The notes: a model not told the origin generated them from the letters alone. A DNA stretch of 45,446 nucleotides from Deltaproteobacteria bacterium (GCA_019307945.1 JAFDIS010000020.1:1-45446), one strand, 5' to 3'; numbered from the stretch's first letter, positions 32,991 to 43,209 are shown. A program made the numbers and translations.

Positions 32991-33424
32991 TGCGCGTGGG
33001 AGATTGCAGCGTCCTCTTTGTGGATGACGAGATCGATTTCCTTGAAACGCTTCTCAAACGGATGAGGAAGCGGCAAGTCGAGGTCTTCGGGGTGGAAAGC
33101 GGGGAAAAGGCTCTGGTCTTCCTGGAAAGGACGTCCGTGGACGTGGTGGTGCTCGACGTGAAAATGCCCGGCATGGACGGGATCCAAACCCTCCGAGAAA
33201 TCAAGGCCCGATATCCTATGATCGAGGTGATCATGCTTACGGGTCACGCAAGCATGGAGGCGGCCATTGAAGGTATGGAATTGGGTGCCTTCGACTATCT
33301 CATGAAGCCGATGCACATCGACGAGTTGCTCTACAAGTTGGAGGATGCGTGTAAGAGGAAAGAAATACAGGAGACAAAGATCGCCTTGATGAACGAGAAA
33401 GCTCCTGCCCCGGATGAGAGGTAG
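32990..33424 (+). CDS. Lone response-regulator receiver
   Basis: ATG 32990 is used because it overlaps the previous stop; the frame opening at 32897 runs through the previous gene. The 144-residue protein has VLFVDDEIDF, D56 in VVVLDVKMPGMDG, MLTGHAS and FDYLMKPMHIDEL, with no output domain. It is the fourth lone receiver of the operon. The next gene, a TSUP transporter, starts 42 bp later. Confidence 0.88.
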   Translation: MRVGDCSVLFVDDEIDFLETLLKRMRKRQVEVFGVESGEKALVFLERTSVDVVVLDVKMPGMDGIQTLREIKARYPMIEVIMLTGHASMEAAIEGMELGAFDYLMKPMHIDELLYKLEDACKRKEIQETKIALMNEKAPAPDER

Positions 33425-33466
33425 ACATCTTCCCGGGACTGGAACTTCAATAAGGGAGGAAAAAAA

Positions 33467-34774
33467 ATGATGCACTTTTTCAGACAGTGGGGACGGTTCA
33501 TGATGAGCGGAGCAGTGGCGCACGCGCGATGGGAACAGGAGGTTTCCACCCGGATCCTCAGGGACAAAAAAAGGCTGTTCATACTTCTTCTTCTGACCCT
33601 CCCCGCCGTCCTGGGGGGAATCGCCTTTGCTCAAGAAATCAGCAACGCGCTTCCGGAGGTGCTGGGCGGGAAAAAGGCCTACAGTCCGGCCTTCTATTCC
33701 ACGGGGATATTCGTGGTCTCCATCTTGATCGGCCTGGGAGCAGGACTCATTACCGGTTGTATCGGTGCAGGCGGTGGCTTCGTAATCGCACCGGCCCTCA
33801 TGAGCGCAGGCATCAAAGGGATCCTTGCGGTGGGAACGGATCTTTTCCATATCTTCGCCAAGGCGATCATGGGGACGGTGATGCACCGCAAGCTGGGAAA
33901 TGTATCAGTTCCGTTGGCGGTCACCTTTCTCATCGGGGCCATCCTCGGGGCCTCTGCCGGGGGATATTTGAACAGGTTGCTCTACGAAATCAATCCCGTG
34001 CTCAGTGACGCGTTTATTACGACCATTTACGCGCTCATGTTGGGATTCCTGGGCATCTATGCAATGACCGACTTTCTCAAGGCCCGGCGCGCAGGCGCGG
34101 CCGTGGAGACGACGCACGGAGGGGGAGGTGCACACGCGAAAGATGAAGGGGCGGAAATGGGAGATTTGCCCAGGAAACTTCAAGCCGTGAGAATCCCCCC
34201 CATGATCACCTTCGACTATGACTTCACACCCGGGGGCCGCAGTATCTCATGGGTTTTCCTCGTGGCCAGCGGCGCCCTTGTGGGAATGGCTGCGGGAATC
34301 ATGGGCGTGGGAGGGGGCTTTCTCACCTTTCCGATCTTCGTGTATCTCCTGGGAGTCTCTTCCATGACTACGGTAGGAACCGATATCTTCCAGATCGTCT
34401 TCACGGCAGGGTATGCCTCCGTCAGCCAGTACGCGATCTACGGTTTCATCTTCTACACCTTGGCCATGGGAATGCTCCTGGGATCCCTGCTGGGCATTCA
34501 AATCGGAGCCTTGGTGACCAAGGTAGTCAAAGGAATCACCATCCGGGGTTTCTACGCTATGGCAGTCCTGGCGGGCTTTGTCAACCGCATTTTCGCGCTG
34601 CCGGGAAAACTTTCGGAGATGGAAGTCGTTCCCCTGTCCAAGCAAACAGGTGATCTCTTCGCTGACATCGGCGTGTATGCTTTTTTCATCGTCATTGCCG
34701 GATTCAGCATATGGGTCATAGTCACGTTCCTGAAGAACCTTAGGGTCCTCAGGGGAGAGGAGGTGATCGCATGA
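33467..34774 (+). CDS. TSUP (TauE/SafE) family transporter
   Basis: A 435-residue membrane protein with two similar halves. Each has the TSUP glycine motif: GAGLITGCIGAGGGFVIAP and VGMAAGIMGVGGGFLTFP, each followed by VGTDLF / VGTDIF. There are eight to nine helices and a central cytoplasmic, His/Gly-rich loop (residues 210-245). The N-terminus is extended by about 35 residues. TSUP members export or import sulfite, sulfoacetate or other small organic anions; the substrate here is unknown. It overlaps the next gene by 4 nt. Confidence 0.88.
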   Translation: MMHFFRQWGRFMMSGAVAHARWEQEVSTRILRDKKRLFILLLLTLPAVLGGIAFAQEISNALPEVLGGKKAYSPAFYSTGIFVVSILIGLGAGLITGCIGAGGGFVIAPALMSAGIKGILAVGTDLFHIFAKAIMGTVMHRKLGNVSVPLAVTFLIGAILGASAGGYLNRLLYEINPVLSDAFITTIYALMLGFLGIYAMTDFLKARRAGAAVETTHGGGGAHAKDEGAEMGDLPRKLQAVRIPPMITFDYDFTPGGRSISWVFLVASGALVGMAAGIMGVGGGFLTFPIFVYLLGVSSMTTVGTDIFQIVFTAGYASVSQYAIYGFIFYTLAMGMLLGSLLGIQIGALVTKVVKGITIRGFYAMAVLAGFVNRIFALPGKLSEMEVVPLSKQTGDLFADIGVYAFFIVIAGFSIWVIVTFLKNLRVLRGEEVIA

Positions 34775-35451
34775 TCAGGGTAAAAACCAAGTTTTACGCG
34801 GGCCTTGGCCTCTTATTCGGGTTTGTTGCCGTGGTGATTCTGTTTTTTTCCCCGATCTGGAGCGGTCATAACGGACTGACCTATCTGGACAGGCTTTACA
34901 ATTGCATTTCCAAGGGCTCGGCCTTCTACTTTCCGGACCTGAAGAAGAAAGCCGGAAAATTCAGGGGGCATGAGATCTCCGCCTCCGTGGGTCCCTTCTC
35001 CGAGCCTGGCCGGATTGCCTTCCTTTTCAACACGGCGGGCGCAACGGCGTCGGTCACCGGGGATCGTGTGGCCGTCAAAGGAGATCTTGCGGGGCTCCTT
35101 GACGGTTGCCTTGCGGACGCCGAGGCCATGTATGCAAACGAGGGCAAGGTGATCCGCGACAAGTACGGCTACGACGAAAGAGCGGTGCTCTACAACTGGT
35201 GGCAAACCCTCAAGGCCATGGAAAAGCAATTCCAGAAGGGCAAAGACTTCAAGGCGGCAGACATCGTGGCCCTCGTGAACAAGAAGGCGGTGGAGACCTG
35301 TTACAACTACTACGGGATCAGTCCACAAGGGATCGGAGACAGGACCTTCGCCGTGGTGTTCTCACTCCTTTTCTACGTGATCTATACCGTCTGGTACGGC
35401 TTTGCTTTCATGTTTCTTTTTGAGGGATTCGGGTTGCATATCGGCCATTAA
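34771..35451 (+). CDS. Conserved membrane protein partner of the TSUP transporter
   Basis: A 226-residue protein with one helix near each end (residues 7-27 and 195-218) and a soluble middle part (residues 30-190), probably exported. The middle reads LTYLDRLYNCISKGSAFYFP then FRGHEISASV. It overlaps the transporter gene by 4 nt, so it is likely to act with it, for example as an auxiliary subunit. I recognise no named family. Confidence 0.7.
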   Translation: MIRVKTKFYAGLGLLFGFVAVVILFFSPIWSGHNGLTYLDRLYNCISKGSAFYFPDLKKKAGKFRGHEISASVGPFSEPGRIAFLFNTAGATASVTGDRVAVKGDLAGLLDGCLADAEAMYANEGKVIRDKYGYDERAVLYNWWQTLKAMEKQFQKGKDFKAADIVALVNKKAVETCYNYYGISPQGIGDRTFAVVFSLLFYVIYTVWYGFAFMFLFEGFGLHIGH

Positions 35452-35487
35452 CGCCCGATCCCGCTTGTTCGGAGAGCCGCAGGCCGG

Positions 35488-38223
35488 ATGCCCGGAGAGT
35501 CTGATCCCATCCTCGGCTCTTTTTCCAGGAGACTTCGCATTAACCGGTGGATCGACATCGCACAAGGCGATATAATATATCTTCGAAAGGCGATGCAGAC
35601 GAATGGTCCTCCACCGATTTTCAATGTCGCGATGCTCCGTATTCTAAAAAGGCTTTTTTCTGGGAATGAATCCCGGTTGAAGGACGCGGAAATACTCCGC
35701 GCCGTCTTCAGGGACCGCTATCACCATTTCAAACTCCTTTTGAACGCCAACAACCGAGCCCTGGATCACATGGCGGAGATCCAGGATGCCCTTCGAGGTT
35801 CCAAGGCATTCGGTATGGATTTCGTGCGGTCGAGATGCACCGCTATCTCCACAAGCGTGTGGCGCATGATCGACAACCTCAATCATCTCGCCCCGGATAA
35901 ATACGCGGCGCTTAACGACAGATTCAAAGCCATCCAGAACAGGATCAACCATTTCTTACAGTCAAAGAGCGCTGCAAAAGATGTCCCCTTCGTCGTCCCG
36001 CTGGATCGCGTGGATATCGGAATGAAGGATACGGTGGGCTCAAAGGCAGCCGCGTTGGGAGAAATAAAGAACCGGCTGCATCTTCGCGTCCCGCGCGGGT
36101 TTGTGGTTACCGCGGAAGCTTATCGCCGATTTCTGGAATTCAACGACCTTCAGGGCGAGATCGATCGCCGCATCCAGGCGGCCGACAAGGATCGACTGGA
36201 CCGACTTTACGATCTTTCGGCAGGCATCAGGCGGCTCATCACCCGATGCCCCCTGCCCCCGGACCTTGAGGCGGCCATGGATGAAAGCTTCCAGGCCCTG
36301 GAGAAAACGGAGGGGCGAACCATCACCGTGGCCATGAGGAGCAGCGCCATAGGCGAAGACTCCGAAGGAGGCTCCTTCGCCGGCCAGTACGGCACGGAGC
36401 TCAACGTGAGCCGTGAAAACATCTATCGCGCTTATCTGGACGTACTCGCCAGCAAGTACACGCTGCATGCCATGACATACCGTTTGAAAAGGGGCCTCCG
36501 CGATGAGGACGTGCCCATGTGCGTGCTCTGTATGACCATGGCGGACGCCTCCTCCAGCGGGGTGATTTACACCCGAAACCCTACCGACCCGCAGGACAGG
36601 CGAATCGTCATCACTTCCGTGTGGGGCCTTCCCAAAGCCGTGGTGGACGGCAGTTCGAATCCAGACCTTTTCCTGGTCTCGCACCAGCAACCCCCAAAGG
36701 TGGAAAAAAAGGAGATCGCTCTTAAAGACCACGCCTACATCTGCTTCCCAGAGGAAGGCGTCTGCAGGTTGGAGATGGGCCCTGAGAAAAGGGGCATGCC
36801 TTCCATCACCGAGGATCAGGCCGTCGATCTGGCTCGCCTGGCCATGTTGCTGGAGGACTATTTCGGTTATCCCTTGGATATCGAATGGGCCATCACACAT
36901 AATGCTAAGCCGTTGATCCTCCAGTGCAGGCCCTTGCACGGCGCGGGGAAGCCGATGGACAAAGCCTCGGGAAAGATCTCCGCGGCCTCAATTGACACCG
37001 TGATCCTCTCAGGCGGGATCACGGCGTCGCGAGGAGCTGCCTCGGGTCCCGTATTCATTGTCAGGAAGGACGCAGACGCCCTCCGTTTCCCGAAAGGCGG
37101 AATCCTGGTGGCGGCCCATGCCCTGCCGCGCTACGCCTCCCTTCTGGGCCTCGCCGCCGCGGTGGTCACGGAAAAGGGAGGAATCACGGGGCATCTCGCG
37201 AACGTAGCTCGGGAATTCGGCGTCCCCGCCCTTGTGGGGATGACCGGGATCCTGACCGCCGTGGTAGATGGACAACGGATTACGGTGGATGCCGACGGGT
37301 GCGCCGTCCATGATGGGGTGGTGCAATCCCTTTTGGAAGAGGTGCCATCCCACACCACACCAATAGATCGAGGGCCCGTATACCTGGCCCTGGCAGACAC
37401 GGCCCGGCTCATCATTCCCTTGAACCTGGTAGACCCTGACGCCCCTTCCTTCCTTCCTGAACATTGCCGCACCTTCCATGACATCACGCGGTTCTGTCAC
37501 GAGAAGGCCGTACAGGAGATGTTTCGGTTCGGGAAGGACCACCGTTTCCCGGAACGTGCCGGCAAGCAGCTCGTGTGCCGCATCCCCATGCAGTGGTGGG
37601 TTTTGAACCTGGATGACGGGTTCCGCGAGGAGGTACCCGGACGGTACGTCACCCTCGAGCAAATCGTCTCCGTTCCCATGCGGGCTCTTTGGGAGGGGAT
37701 TTCCGCCTTCCCCTGGGAGGGGCCGCCCCCGGTCGATGCGAAGGGATTCATATCCGTGATGTTCGAGGCCTCCCGGAATACCGCTCTCGTGCCCGGAATG
37801 CCCTCCCGATACGGGGCCAAGAACTATTTCATGATTTCCAGAAACTATTGTTCCCTCAACTCCAGGCTCGGTTTCCATTTCTCCATTGTGGAGGCCCTTG
37901 TCAGTGAAAGGGACACAGAAAATTATATCAGTTTCCAATTCAAAGGAGGCGCCGCAGACGACAAGAGACGCAGCCGGCGGACAGCCTTCATCGGGGACAT
38001 CCTCGTGGAACACGACTTTCAGGTGGACTTGAAGAGCGACCACCTCCTCGCCCGCATCGCGGACCTGGAAGAGAAAGAAATGATCAGGCGCCTCAAAATC
38101 CTGGGATACCTCACCATTCATACCCGGCAACTGGACATGATCATGTCCAAAGAGGAGGCAGTGCAATATTACCGCGCCAAGATCGCCGGGGACTTGGAAC
38201 GACTTCTGGGCCCGGAAAAGTAA
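35488..38223 (+). CDS. PPDK-like phosphotransferase lacking the PEP barrel
   Basis: A protein of up to 911 residues; ATG 35593 and 35632 are alternative starts. Residues 60-165 form a helical N-terminal region. Residues 175-480 are a PPDK/PEP-synthase ATP-grasp domain (DTVGSKAAALGEI, VAMRSSAIGEDSEGGSFAGQ). Residues 505-615 are the swivelling phosphohistidine domain with His569 in GGITGHLANVAREFG. Instead of the PEP/pyruvate barrel, the last 290 residues form a different domain (QWWVLNLDDGFREEVPG, NYFMISRNYCSLNSRLGF). As in rifampin phosphotransferase, a changed acceptor domain implies a different acceptor, unknown here. It is the last gene of the operon from 29702. Confidence 0.8.
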   Translation: MPGESDPILGSFSRRLRINRWIDIAQGDIIYLRKAMQTNGPPPIFNVAMLRILKRLFSGNESRLKDAEILRAVFRDRYHHFKLLLNANNRALDHMAEIQDALRGSKAFGMDFVRSRCTAISTSVWRMIDNLNHLAPDKYAALNDRFKAIQNRINHFLQSKSAAKDVPFVVPLDRVDIGMKDTVGSKAAALGEIKNRLHLRVPRGFVVTAEAYRRFLEFNDLQGEIDRRIQAADKDRLDRLYDLSAGIRRLITRCPLPPDLEAAMDESFQALEKTEGRTITVAMRSSAIGEDSEGGSFAGQYGTELNVSRENIYRAYLDVLASKYTLHAMTYRLKRGLRDEDVPMCVLCMTMADASSSGVIYTRNPTDPQDRRIVITSVWGLPKAVVDGSSNPDLFLVSHQQPPKVEKKEIALKDHAYICFPEEGVCRLEMGPEKRGMPSITEDQAVDLARLAMLLEDYFGYPLDIEWAITHNAKPLILQCRPLHGAGKPMDKASGKISAASIDTVILSGGITASRGAASGPVFIVRKDADALRFPKGGILVAAHALPRYASLLGLAAAVVTEKGGITGHLANVAREFGVPALVGMTGILTAVVDGQRITVDADGCAVHDGVVQSLLEEVPSHTTPIDRGPVYLALADTARLIIPLNLVDPDAPSFLPEHCRTFHDITRFCHEKAVQEMFRFGKDHRFPERAGKQLVCRIPMQWWVLNLDDGFREEVPGRYVTLEQIVSVPMRALWEGISAFPWEGPPPVDAKGFISVMFEASRNTALVPGMPSRYGAKNYFMISRNYCSLNSRLGFHFSIVEALVSERDTENYISFQFKGGAADDKRRSRRTAFIGDILVEHDFQVDLKSDHLLARIADLEEKEMIRRLKILGYLTIHTRQLDMIMSKEEAVQYYRAKIAGDLERLLGPEK

Positions 38224-38296
38224 AGCCGCATCGAAATTTGCAGGGCTTCCCGGAAAGGGCCCCCCGAAAGGCTTCACCTCCCGATCGCCCCGCGCC

Positions 38297-38311
38297 TTTA
38301 CAACTTGGAAA
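38297..38311 (+). promoter_or_regulatory. Upstream activator site 2 for sigma-54 promoter
   Basis: TTTACA-ACT-TGGAAA begins 123 bp before the -24 element at 38420. It matches the other three sites in half-sites and spacer length. Confidence 0.65.
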
Positions 38312-38419
38312 ATCTCCTTACAAGAGACCCCCTTCGACGAGAGCCCTTTTGCTTCCCTTTCTGCCGTTTTTCAATGTGATTCCTATAAGTTAAGTCCAAC
38401 CTATACACCTGGGACCCGA

Positions 38420-38435
38420 TGGCATGGTTCTTGCC
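38420..38435 (+). promoter_or_regulatory. Sigma-54 promoter 2
   Basis: TGGCATGGTTCTTGCC matches the -24/-12 consensus. Transcription would start near 38447, about 130 bp before the GAF-GNAT gene. Confidence 0.78.
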
Positions 38436-38578
38436 GAGTTGTTTTCCAGGGAAGGCGGACCTGTTCGTGAAAGGAAAGGGAACCGCGTTTCCCCGTGGCG
38501 AAGCGATTTTTCATCCTTGGGGGCCTGACCCCGCACATTGCGATCTTGGCCCTCCGAAACACCAAACCGGAGGATCCT

Positions 38579-39652
38579 ATGGCATGGGATTCGGAGGCAA
38601 GGGGCGGCAAGAAGATGCACACCGTGCGCGTGAGCAAGGGAGGAATTCGGAGACGAAACAAGGAACTCGCCTTCCTGATCCAGATGTCCGAATTCCTTTC
38701 TTCGCTGGTGGAATTGAGGAGCCTGCTGGAGGGGGCTTTGGAGAGGGTGATGAAGTTCTTTTCGCTGGAGGCAGGGCGTATTTACCTCGAAGAAGAAGGC
38801 ATCGATCATCTGACACTCCAGGCCTCCAAGGGAATGAACACGGAAGGACTGGAGAGGATCCACGTCAGCGAAGGTTTTACGGGGAAATCCTTTCGAACGA
38901 AATCGTTCATCTCAAAGGCCGTGGGAAGCCTGGAGGACAAGGACCGGGCCGCACTTCTCATGGGAAAGGGGCTGCGGTCCATCGTGTGCGTGCCCCTCAT
39001 CAACGCCAATCACGCGGTGGGGGTCATGAACCTCATGGTCATCGATCATCAGGTGGTGGCAGCTGATGCCCGTGTCGAGATAGCCCCATCGGCCGAATCT
39101 TCTCCGGATCACCTGGTCATCAGTCCCTACCCTGCCGAGCATAAACGCGTCGTCACCACGGCCAAGGGACGCCAAGTCTTCATTCGCCCCATCAAGCCGG
39201 AGGATGCCGCTTACCTGGAAGGGTTCGTCGGGCACCTGTCCCGGAGAAGCGTTTACTACCGGTTTTTCAGCCCGTTACGAAGAATTCCAAAGGAAATCCC
39301 GGCCCTCTATACCCAGGTGGACTACGACCGGGACATCTCCCTCGTGGCCTTCGATACGCAAGACATGGAGGACGGCATGCGTGGGGTGGCAAGAATTGTC
39401 CGGCATCCTGGCGAAGAAGAAGGGGAACTGGCGGTGCTCGTGGGCGACCCGTGGCAGGGCCAGGGGATCGGAGCCGCCCTCTTGGATCTGCTCATCGAGA
39501 TTGCCCGGGGCAAAGGGATGTCCCTTCTTTGGGGGACGGTACCGGCGGAGAATACGCAAATGATCGACCTCGCAAAGCGATCCGGATTCTCTCTGGCTTT
39601 CCAGCCTGGGGAGAATGCATACCGCATTGAACTTGACCTCCGCAAAACCTGA
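38579..39652 (+). CDS. GAF-GNAT fusion acetyltransferase
   Basis: ATG 38579 follows GGAGG at ideal distance; GTG 38495 is the longer, poorer alternative. Residues 25-160 form a GAF domain (LAFLIQMSEFLSSLVELRSL, then VCVPLINANHAVGVMNLMV). Residues 205-355 are a GNAT domain of the type fused to acyl-CoA ligases in Pat proteins: VFIRPIKPEDAAYLEGFV, SVYYRFFSPL, ELAVLVGDPWQGQGIGAALL with the acetyl-CoA loop, and LAKRSGFSL. A protein-lysine acetyltransferase controlled by a ligand of the GAF domain is plausible; the target is unknown. A sigma-54 promoter serves it. Confidence 0.8.
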   Translation: MAWDSEARGGKKMHTVRVSKGGIRRRNKELAFLIQMSEFLSSLVELRSLLEGALERVMKFFSLEAGRIYLEEEGIDHLTLQASKGMNTEGLERIHVSEGFTGKSFRTKSFISKAVGSLEDKDRAALLMGKGLRSIVCVPLINANHAVGVMNLMVIDHQVVAADARVEIAPSAESSPDHLVISPYPAEHKRVVTTAKGRQVFIRPIKPEDAAYLEGFVGHLSRRSVYYRFFSPLRRIPKEIPALYTQVDYDRDISLVAFDTQDMEDGMRGVARIVRHPGEEEGELAVLVGDPWQGQGIGAALLDLLIEIARGKGMSLLWGTVPAENTQMIDLAKRSGFSLAFQPGENAYRIELDLRKT

Positions 39653-39916
39653 TGCGAGAAAAAGCGGGTTCACCAAGGGGTGCAATACGGCGGGAAGCGC
39701 GTTTTCGGGGTTTCCCGAGGGGGGGCGGGGCGCGTGGCGTAAGAGGCGATCCCAGAAGGGCCTTTCCCCGATGCCTTGGCTTTTTCAGGCGTTCGCCGGG
39801 GTTTCTTCCCCTGCAAGAGGGATGACTCCGACGGTCGAACCTGATAAAATTTTTTGTTCATGGGTTATGAGAGCAGACCCGGTAACGGTCGGCCGGCCCC
39901 CGAGATGAGGAATTTC

Positions 39917-41410
39917 ATGCCGCTTTGGAATCGTCTAAGTCTTCGCGCACGGATTTATTTCCTGCTGACGGCACTCGTTTGCATTACAATGTTTGGCGCC
40001 TTGGTCACCGTGTGGTACACGTGGCGGATACAGGCGACACTCGGCCGTCTCATTGACCGTAACTTTGCGGCCCTTGAGATCGCCCGAGGCCTGGAACTGG
40101 CGCTGGTGAACCAGAAGGGGTTCGTCTCCTACTATTTCATGGATGGAGATGAACGGTGGCTGAAAAAACTGGGAAAGCACAGGCGGGTATTCGAACAAAA
40201 GATCGAGGCTGCTAGATCGCTCGAGAAAAACACTGCCCTGGCGCGGCTGGTCGACGAAATCGAAGCCCAATATGCGTCCTATGTTCATCTAAAAGACAGG
40301 ATTATCCGCCTTTACAGGGCAGGGGAAAAGACGGAAGGCCGAAGACTTCATGAACAGGTGCGTCCGTACTTTTTCAAGATCCTCCTGCTCTGCCGGGCCT
40401 ATACCCAAAAACACAGGGAGAACGTCCTCCGGACCAGGACCCAGGATCTGAGACAGGCCCGGAATCTGCGGGCAGCAGCGACCATGGCGCTTTTAGGCGT
40501 CATCGTGCTGGGGGGCGTCCTGCTCCTGGTGCTCGTACGTTCCATATTGGATCCCGTTCGAGAACTGGCCAAGGAAACCGAAGGCACCCAGGATTCTCCG
40601 AAAGGCAAGAACGAGGTCAAGGCACTCAGTATGAGCGTCAAACGACTCATGGAGGACATGGGCCGTACGCAGACGGAGTTGGATAAAAGCAGGGAGACCC
40701 TCTTCCAATCCGAAAAGCTGGCCCTCGTGGGAAAACTGGCCGCAGGAATGGCCCACAGCATCCGCAACCCCTTGACATCGGTCAAGATGCGGCTCTTCTC
40801 CCTGGAGCGAAGCCTGGTGCTGTCGCCCTCACAGCAGGACGATTTCACCGTCATTTCCGACGAAATACGCCACATCGACATCTTCCTTCAGAACTTCCTG
40901 GAGTTCTCACGACCGCCGAAACTCAAGATGAAGCCCATCAACCCTTCGGAGGTTGTGGACACGACGCTGACTCTCCTGCGGCATCGACTTCGATCCTACG
41001 GTGTGCGTGTTACGGTGCAAAGGAAATCTCCCTTGCCCGTGATCCAGGCAGACCCTGAACAACTGAAGGAGGCCCTGGCCAACATCATGATCAATGCCTG
41101 CGAGGCGATGGAAGGGGGGGGCGACATCACGGTCACCGAGGATTCGGTCTTCTCCAAGACCCTTGGGCCCGTGGTACGAATTCGCATACAGGATACGGGA
41201 CCCGGCATCCCGATCTCCGTCCAGGACAAGATCCTTGAGCCCTTCTTCACTACCAAGGAAGAAGGGACCGGTCTGGGGCTGAGTATCGTGGCGAGGATCG
41301 TCGAAGAACACGGCGGACGATTGGAGCTCGAATCCCGGGAGGGTGAAGGTTCCGTTTTCGCCATCATCCTGCCCGCAAAACAGCGCGGACAGGACCTTGG
41401 GACTCATTAG
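39917..41410 (+). CDS. Membrane histidine kinase next to the sigma-54 activator
   Basis: ATG 39917 follows GAGGAA; other in-frame starts lie at 39905 and upstream. 497 residues. Helices at about 11-33 and 187-207 flank a helical sensor domain of about 150 residues, without Cache features. A HAMP-like segment follows, then AAGMAHSIRNPLTSVKMRL with His280, [42 protein letters not shown]. It pairs with the NtrC-type gene 115 bp downstream and probably phosphorylates it. Confidence 0.88.
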   Translation: MPLWNRLSLRARIYFLLTALVCITMFGALVTVWYTWRIQATLGRLIDRNFAALEIARGLELALVNQKGFVSYYFMDGDERWLKKLGKHRRVFEQKIEAARSLEKNTALARLVDEIEAQYASYVHLKDRIIRLYRAGEKTEGRRLHEQVRPYFFKILLLCRAYTQKHRENVLRTRTQDLRQARNLRAAATMALLGVIVLGGVLLLVLVRSILDPVRELAKETEGTQDSPKGKNEVKALSMSVKRLMEDMGRTQTELDKSRETLFQSEKLALVGKLAAGMAHSIRNPLTSVKMRLFSLERSLVLSPSQQDDFTVISDEIRHIDIFLQNFLEFSRPPKLKMKPINPSEVVDTTLTLLRHRLRSYGVRVTVQRKSPLPVIQADPEQLKEALANIMINACEAMEGGGDITVTEDSVFSKTLGPVVRIRIQDTGPGIPISVQDKILEPFFTTKEEGTGLGLSIVARIVEEHGGRLELESREGEGSVFAIILPAKQRGQDLGTH

Positions 41411-41525
41411 TCTCCGGGGACATCCGCACGATCGACGGAACCCGAGAGGTGCTATATTTCGCGCCTCCGAAGGAATCAGCGGCTGATGCGATAGCCCCCG
41501 GCCGGCGGGGGGAAGGAGTTTCAAA

Positions 41526-42965
41526 ATGAGCGCCATCCTGATCATAGACGACGACGATCAACTGCGCAATAGTTTCGAAAAACTTCTGCGAAACGAAGGC
41601 TATGACGTGGCGGGTGCGGCCTCGGGCGAAGAGGGGTTGGAAAAGCTGCGGGAGCGGTTGCCGGATCTCGTGGTCCTCGACATTCGCCTTCCGGGGATGA
41701 ACGGTCTTGAGACTTTTCAGGCGATTCACGCCTTGGAACCAAAGGTCCCCGTGGTCATCATGACCGCCTACGGCACGACGGAGACCGCTATTGAAGCCAC
41801 CAAGATGGGTGCCTTCGACTACATCCTTAAGCCCTTTGACATCCCTGAAATGCTCAGGATCATCGAACAGGCCCTTGAAGCGGGTAGATTCATGAGATCC
41901 CCGATCGACGTGGACCCCTCAACGGAAGGGACCCGCAAGGATGCGATCATCGGGCGAAGCAAGGCCATGCAGGAGGTGTACAAGACCATCGGACGCGTTG
42001 CTCCGACGGATGCCACGGTACTGATCCGGGGTGAATCGGGAACTGGCAAAGAACTGGTCGCCCGCGCCATTTATCACCACAGTCCTAGATCCCAAGCCCC
42101 GTTCATGGTCGTCAACTGTGTGGCAATCCCGGAGAACCTGCTGGAGAGTGAGCTTTTCGGATACGAACGGGGCGCATTCACCGGCGCCACCCACCGGCGG
42201 GTGGGAAAGATTGAACAGGCGAGCAGGGGGACCGTCTTTCTGGACGAGATCGGCGACATGCCTTCCAGTATTCAAGCAAAAATCCTCCGGCTTCTTCAAG
42301 AAAAAAGCGTGGAACGGCTGGGTGGCAGGGAAACCATCCCCGTGGATGTGCGAATCATCGCAGCGACCAACCGAAACCTCGAAAAGGCACTGACAGAAGG
42401 ACGATTTAGGGAAGACCTCTACTATAGGCTCAAAGTAGTGACGATCTGGCTTCCTCCGTTGCGGAGCCGAAAAGAGGACATTCCCCTTCTGACCAAGTAT
42501 ATTCTCTCAAAACACGCAGCCGATATGGGCACCGTAAATCCGGGGATCACGGATGAAGCCCTGGACACCCTACAACGCCATGACTGGCCTGGTAACATCC
42601 GGGAACTTTCCAACGCTCTTCAGAAAGCGCTTATCTTCAATGTGGGCGGCCCCATTCGTCCCGACGATCTGCGAAAGACCATCAAAGGGCCCTCTCCGGC
42701 CCATAACCGGGACGGCGACGGCCCCTTCCAAGCCGTACGCCAATGGATCCGCGAGGAGTTGGTCCGAGGAGAAGGGCGGGACACGTTGGAAAGATGCATG
42801 GATCGCGTTGCGAGCCTAGTGATCGCGGAAGCCCTCAATCTGACAGGCGGAAACAGGTCCCAGGCCGCAAAGCTCTTGGGGATCTCCCGTCCCACGCTCC
42901 ATTCAAAGATGGAACGATACGGGCTCAAAATCCAGGCCACGGTGGATGCGGACGACAAGGACTAA
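41526..42965 (+). CDS. NtrC-type sigma-54 activator
   Basis: A 479-residue regulator with all three domains. The receiver (1-120) has IIDDDDQLR and D52 in [12 protein letters not shown]. The AAA+ domain has Walker A GESGTGKE at 169-176, the sigma-54 contact loop GAFTGA at 216-221 and [11 protein letters not shown]. The C-terminal Fis-type helix-turn-helix reads [20 protein letters not shown]. It is the only enhancer-binding protein in the window, and its partner kinase is adjacent. It is therefore the best candidate for binding the four TTTWCA-N3-TGNAAA sites, although none lies before its own gene. Confidence 0.93.
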   Translation: MSAILIIDDDDQLRNSFEKLLRNEGYDVAGAASGEEGLEKLRERLPDLVVLDIRLPGMNGLETFQAIHALEPKVPVVIMTAYGTTETAIEATKMGAFDYILKPFDIPEMLRIIEQALEAGRFMRSPIDVDPSTEGTRKDAIIGRSKAMQEVYKTIGRVAPTDATVLIRGESGTGKELVARAIYHHSPRSQAPFMVVNCVAIPENLLESELFGYERGAFTGATHRRVGKIEQASRGTVFLDEIGDMPSSIQAKILRLLQEKSVERLGGRETIPVDVRIIAATNRNLEKALTEGRFREDLYYRLKVVTIWLPPLRSRKEDIPLLTKYILSKHAADMGTVNPGITDEALDTLQRHDWPGNIRELSNALQKALIFNVGGPIRPDDLRKTIKGPSPAHNRDGDGPFQAVRQWIREELVRGEGRDTLERCMDRVASLVIAEALNLTGGNRSQAAKLLGISRPTLHSKMERYGLKIQATVDADDKD

Positions 42966-43063
42966 CAAACATCTCCGTCCATCTTCGCATCAGGGGGGCG
43001 GCGCCGGACGTTTTCCTATCCGTGGAGCCCCACGGACATGCCCGTGAGACCACTTGGTTCGGC

Positions 43064-43082
43064 CCGATTGTTCCGCAATCGG
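43064..43082 (+). terminator. Hairpin after the activator gene
   Basis: CCGATTG (43064-43070) and CAATCGG (43076-43082) form a perfect stem with a 5-nt loop; outer bases TTCGG/ACCGAA extend it imperfectly. There is no strong T run, so termination is uncertain. The region 42966-43209 has no credible gene. Confidence 0.4.
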
Positions 43083-43209
43083 CGGGACCGAAATCGTATG
43101 ACATCCCCCCTAAACCGCACTCATCTAAGGCTAAGGCCCTCGGCTTTCTGCGGGCGGGGTAAAGGAGAACGAATTTGCCCCATGGGCGGAAAGCGTCCCT
43201 CACCTTAAT

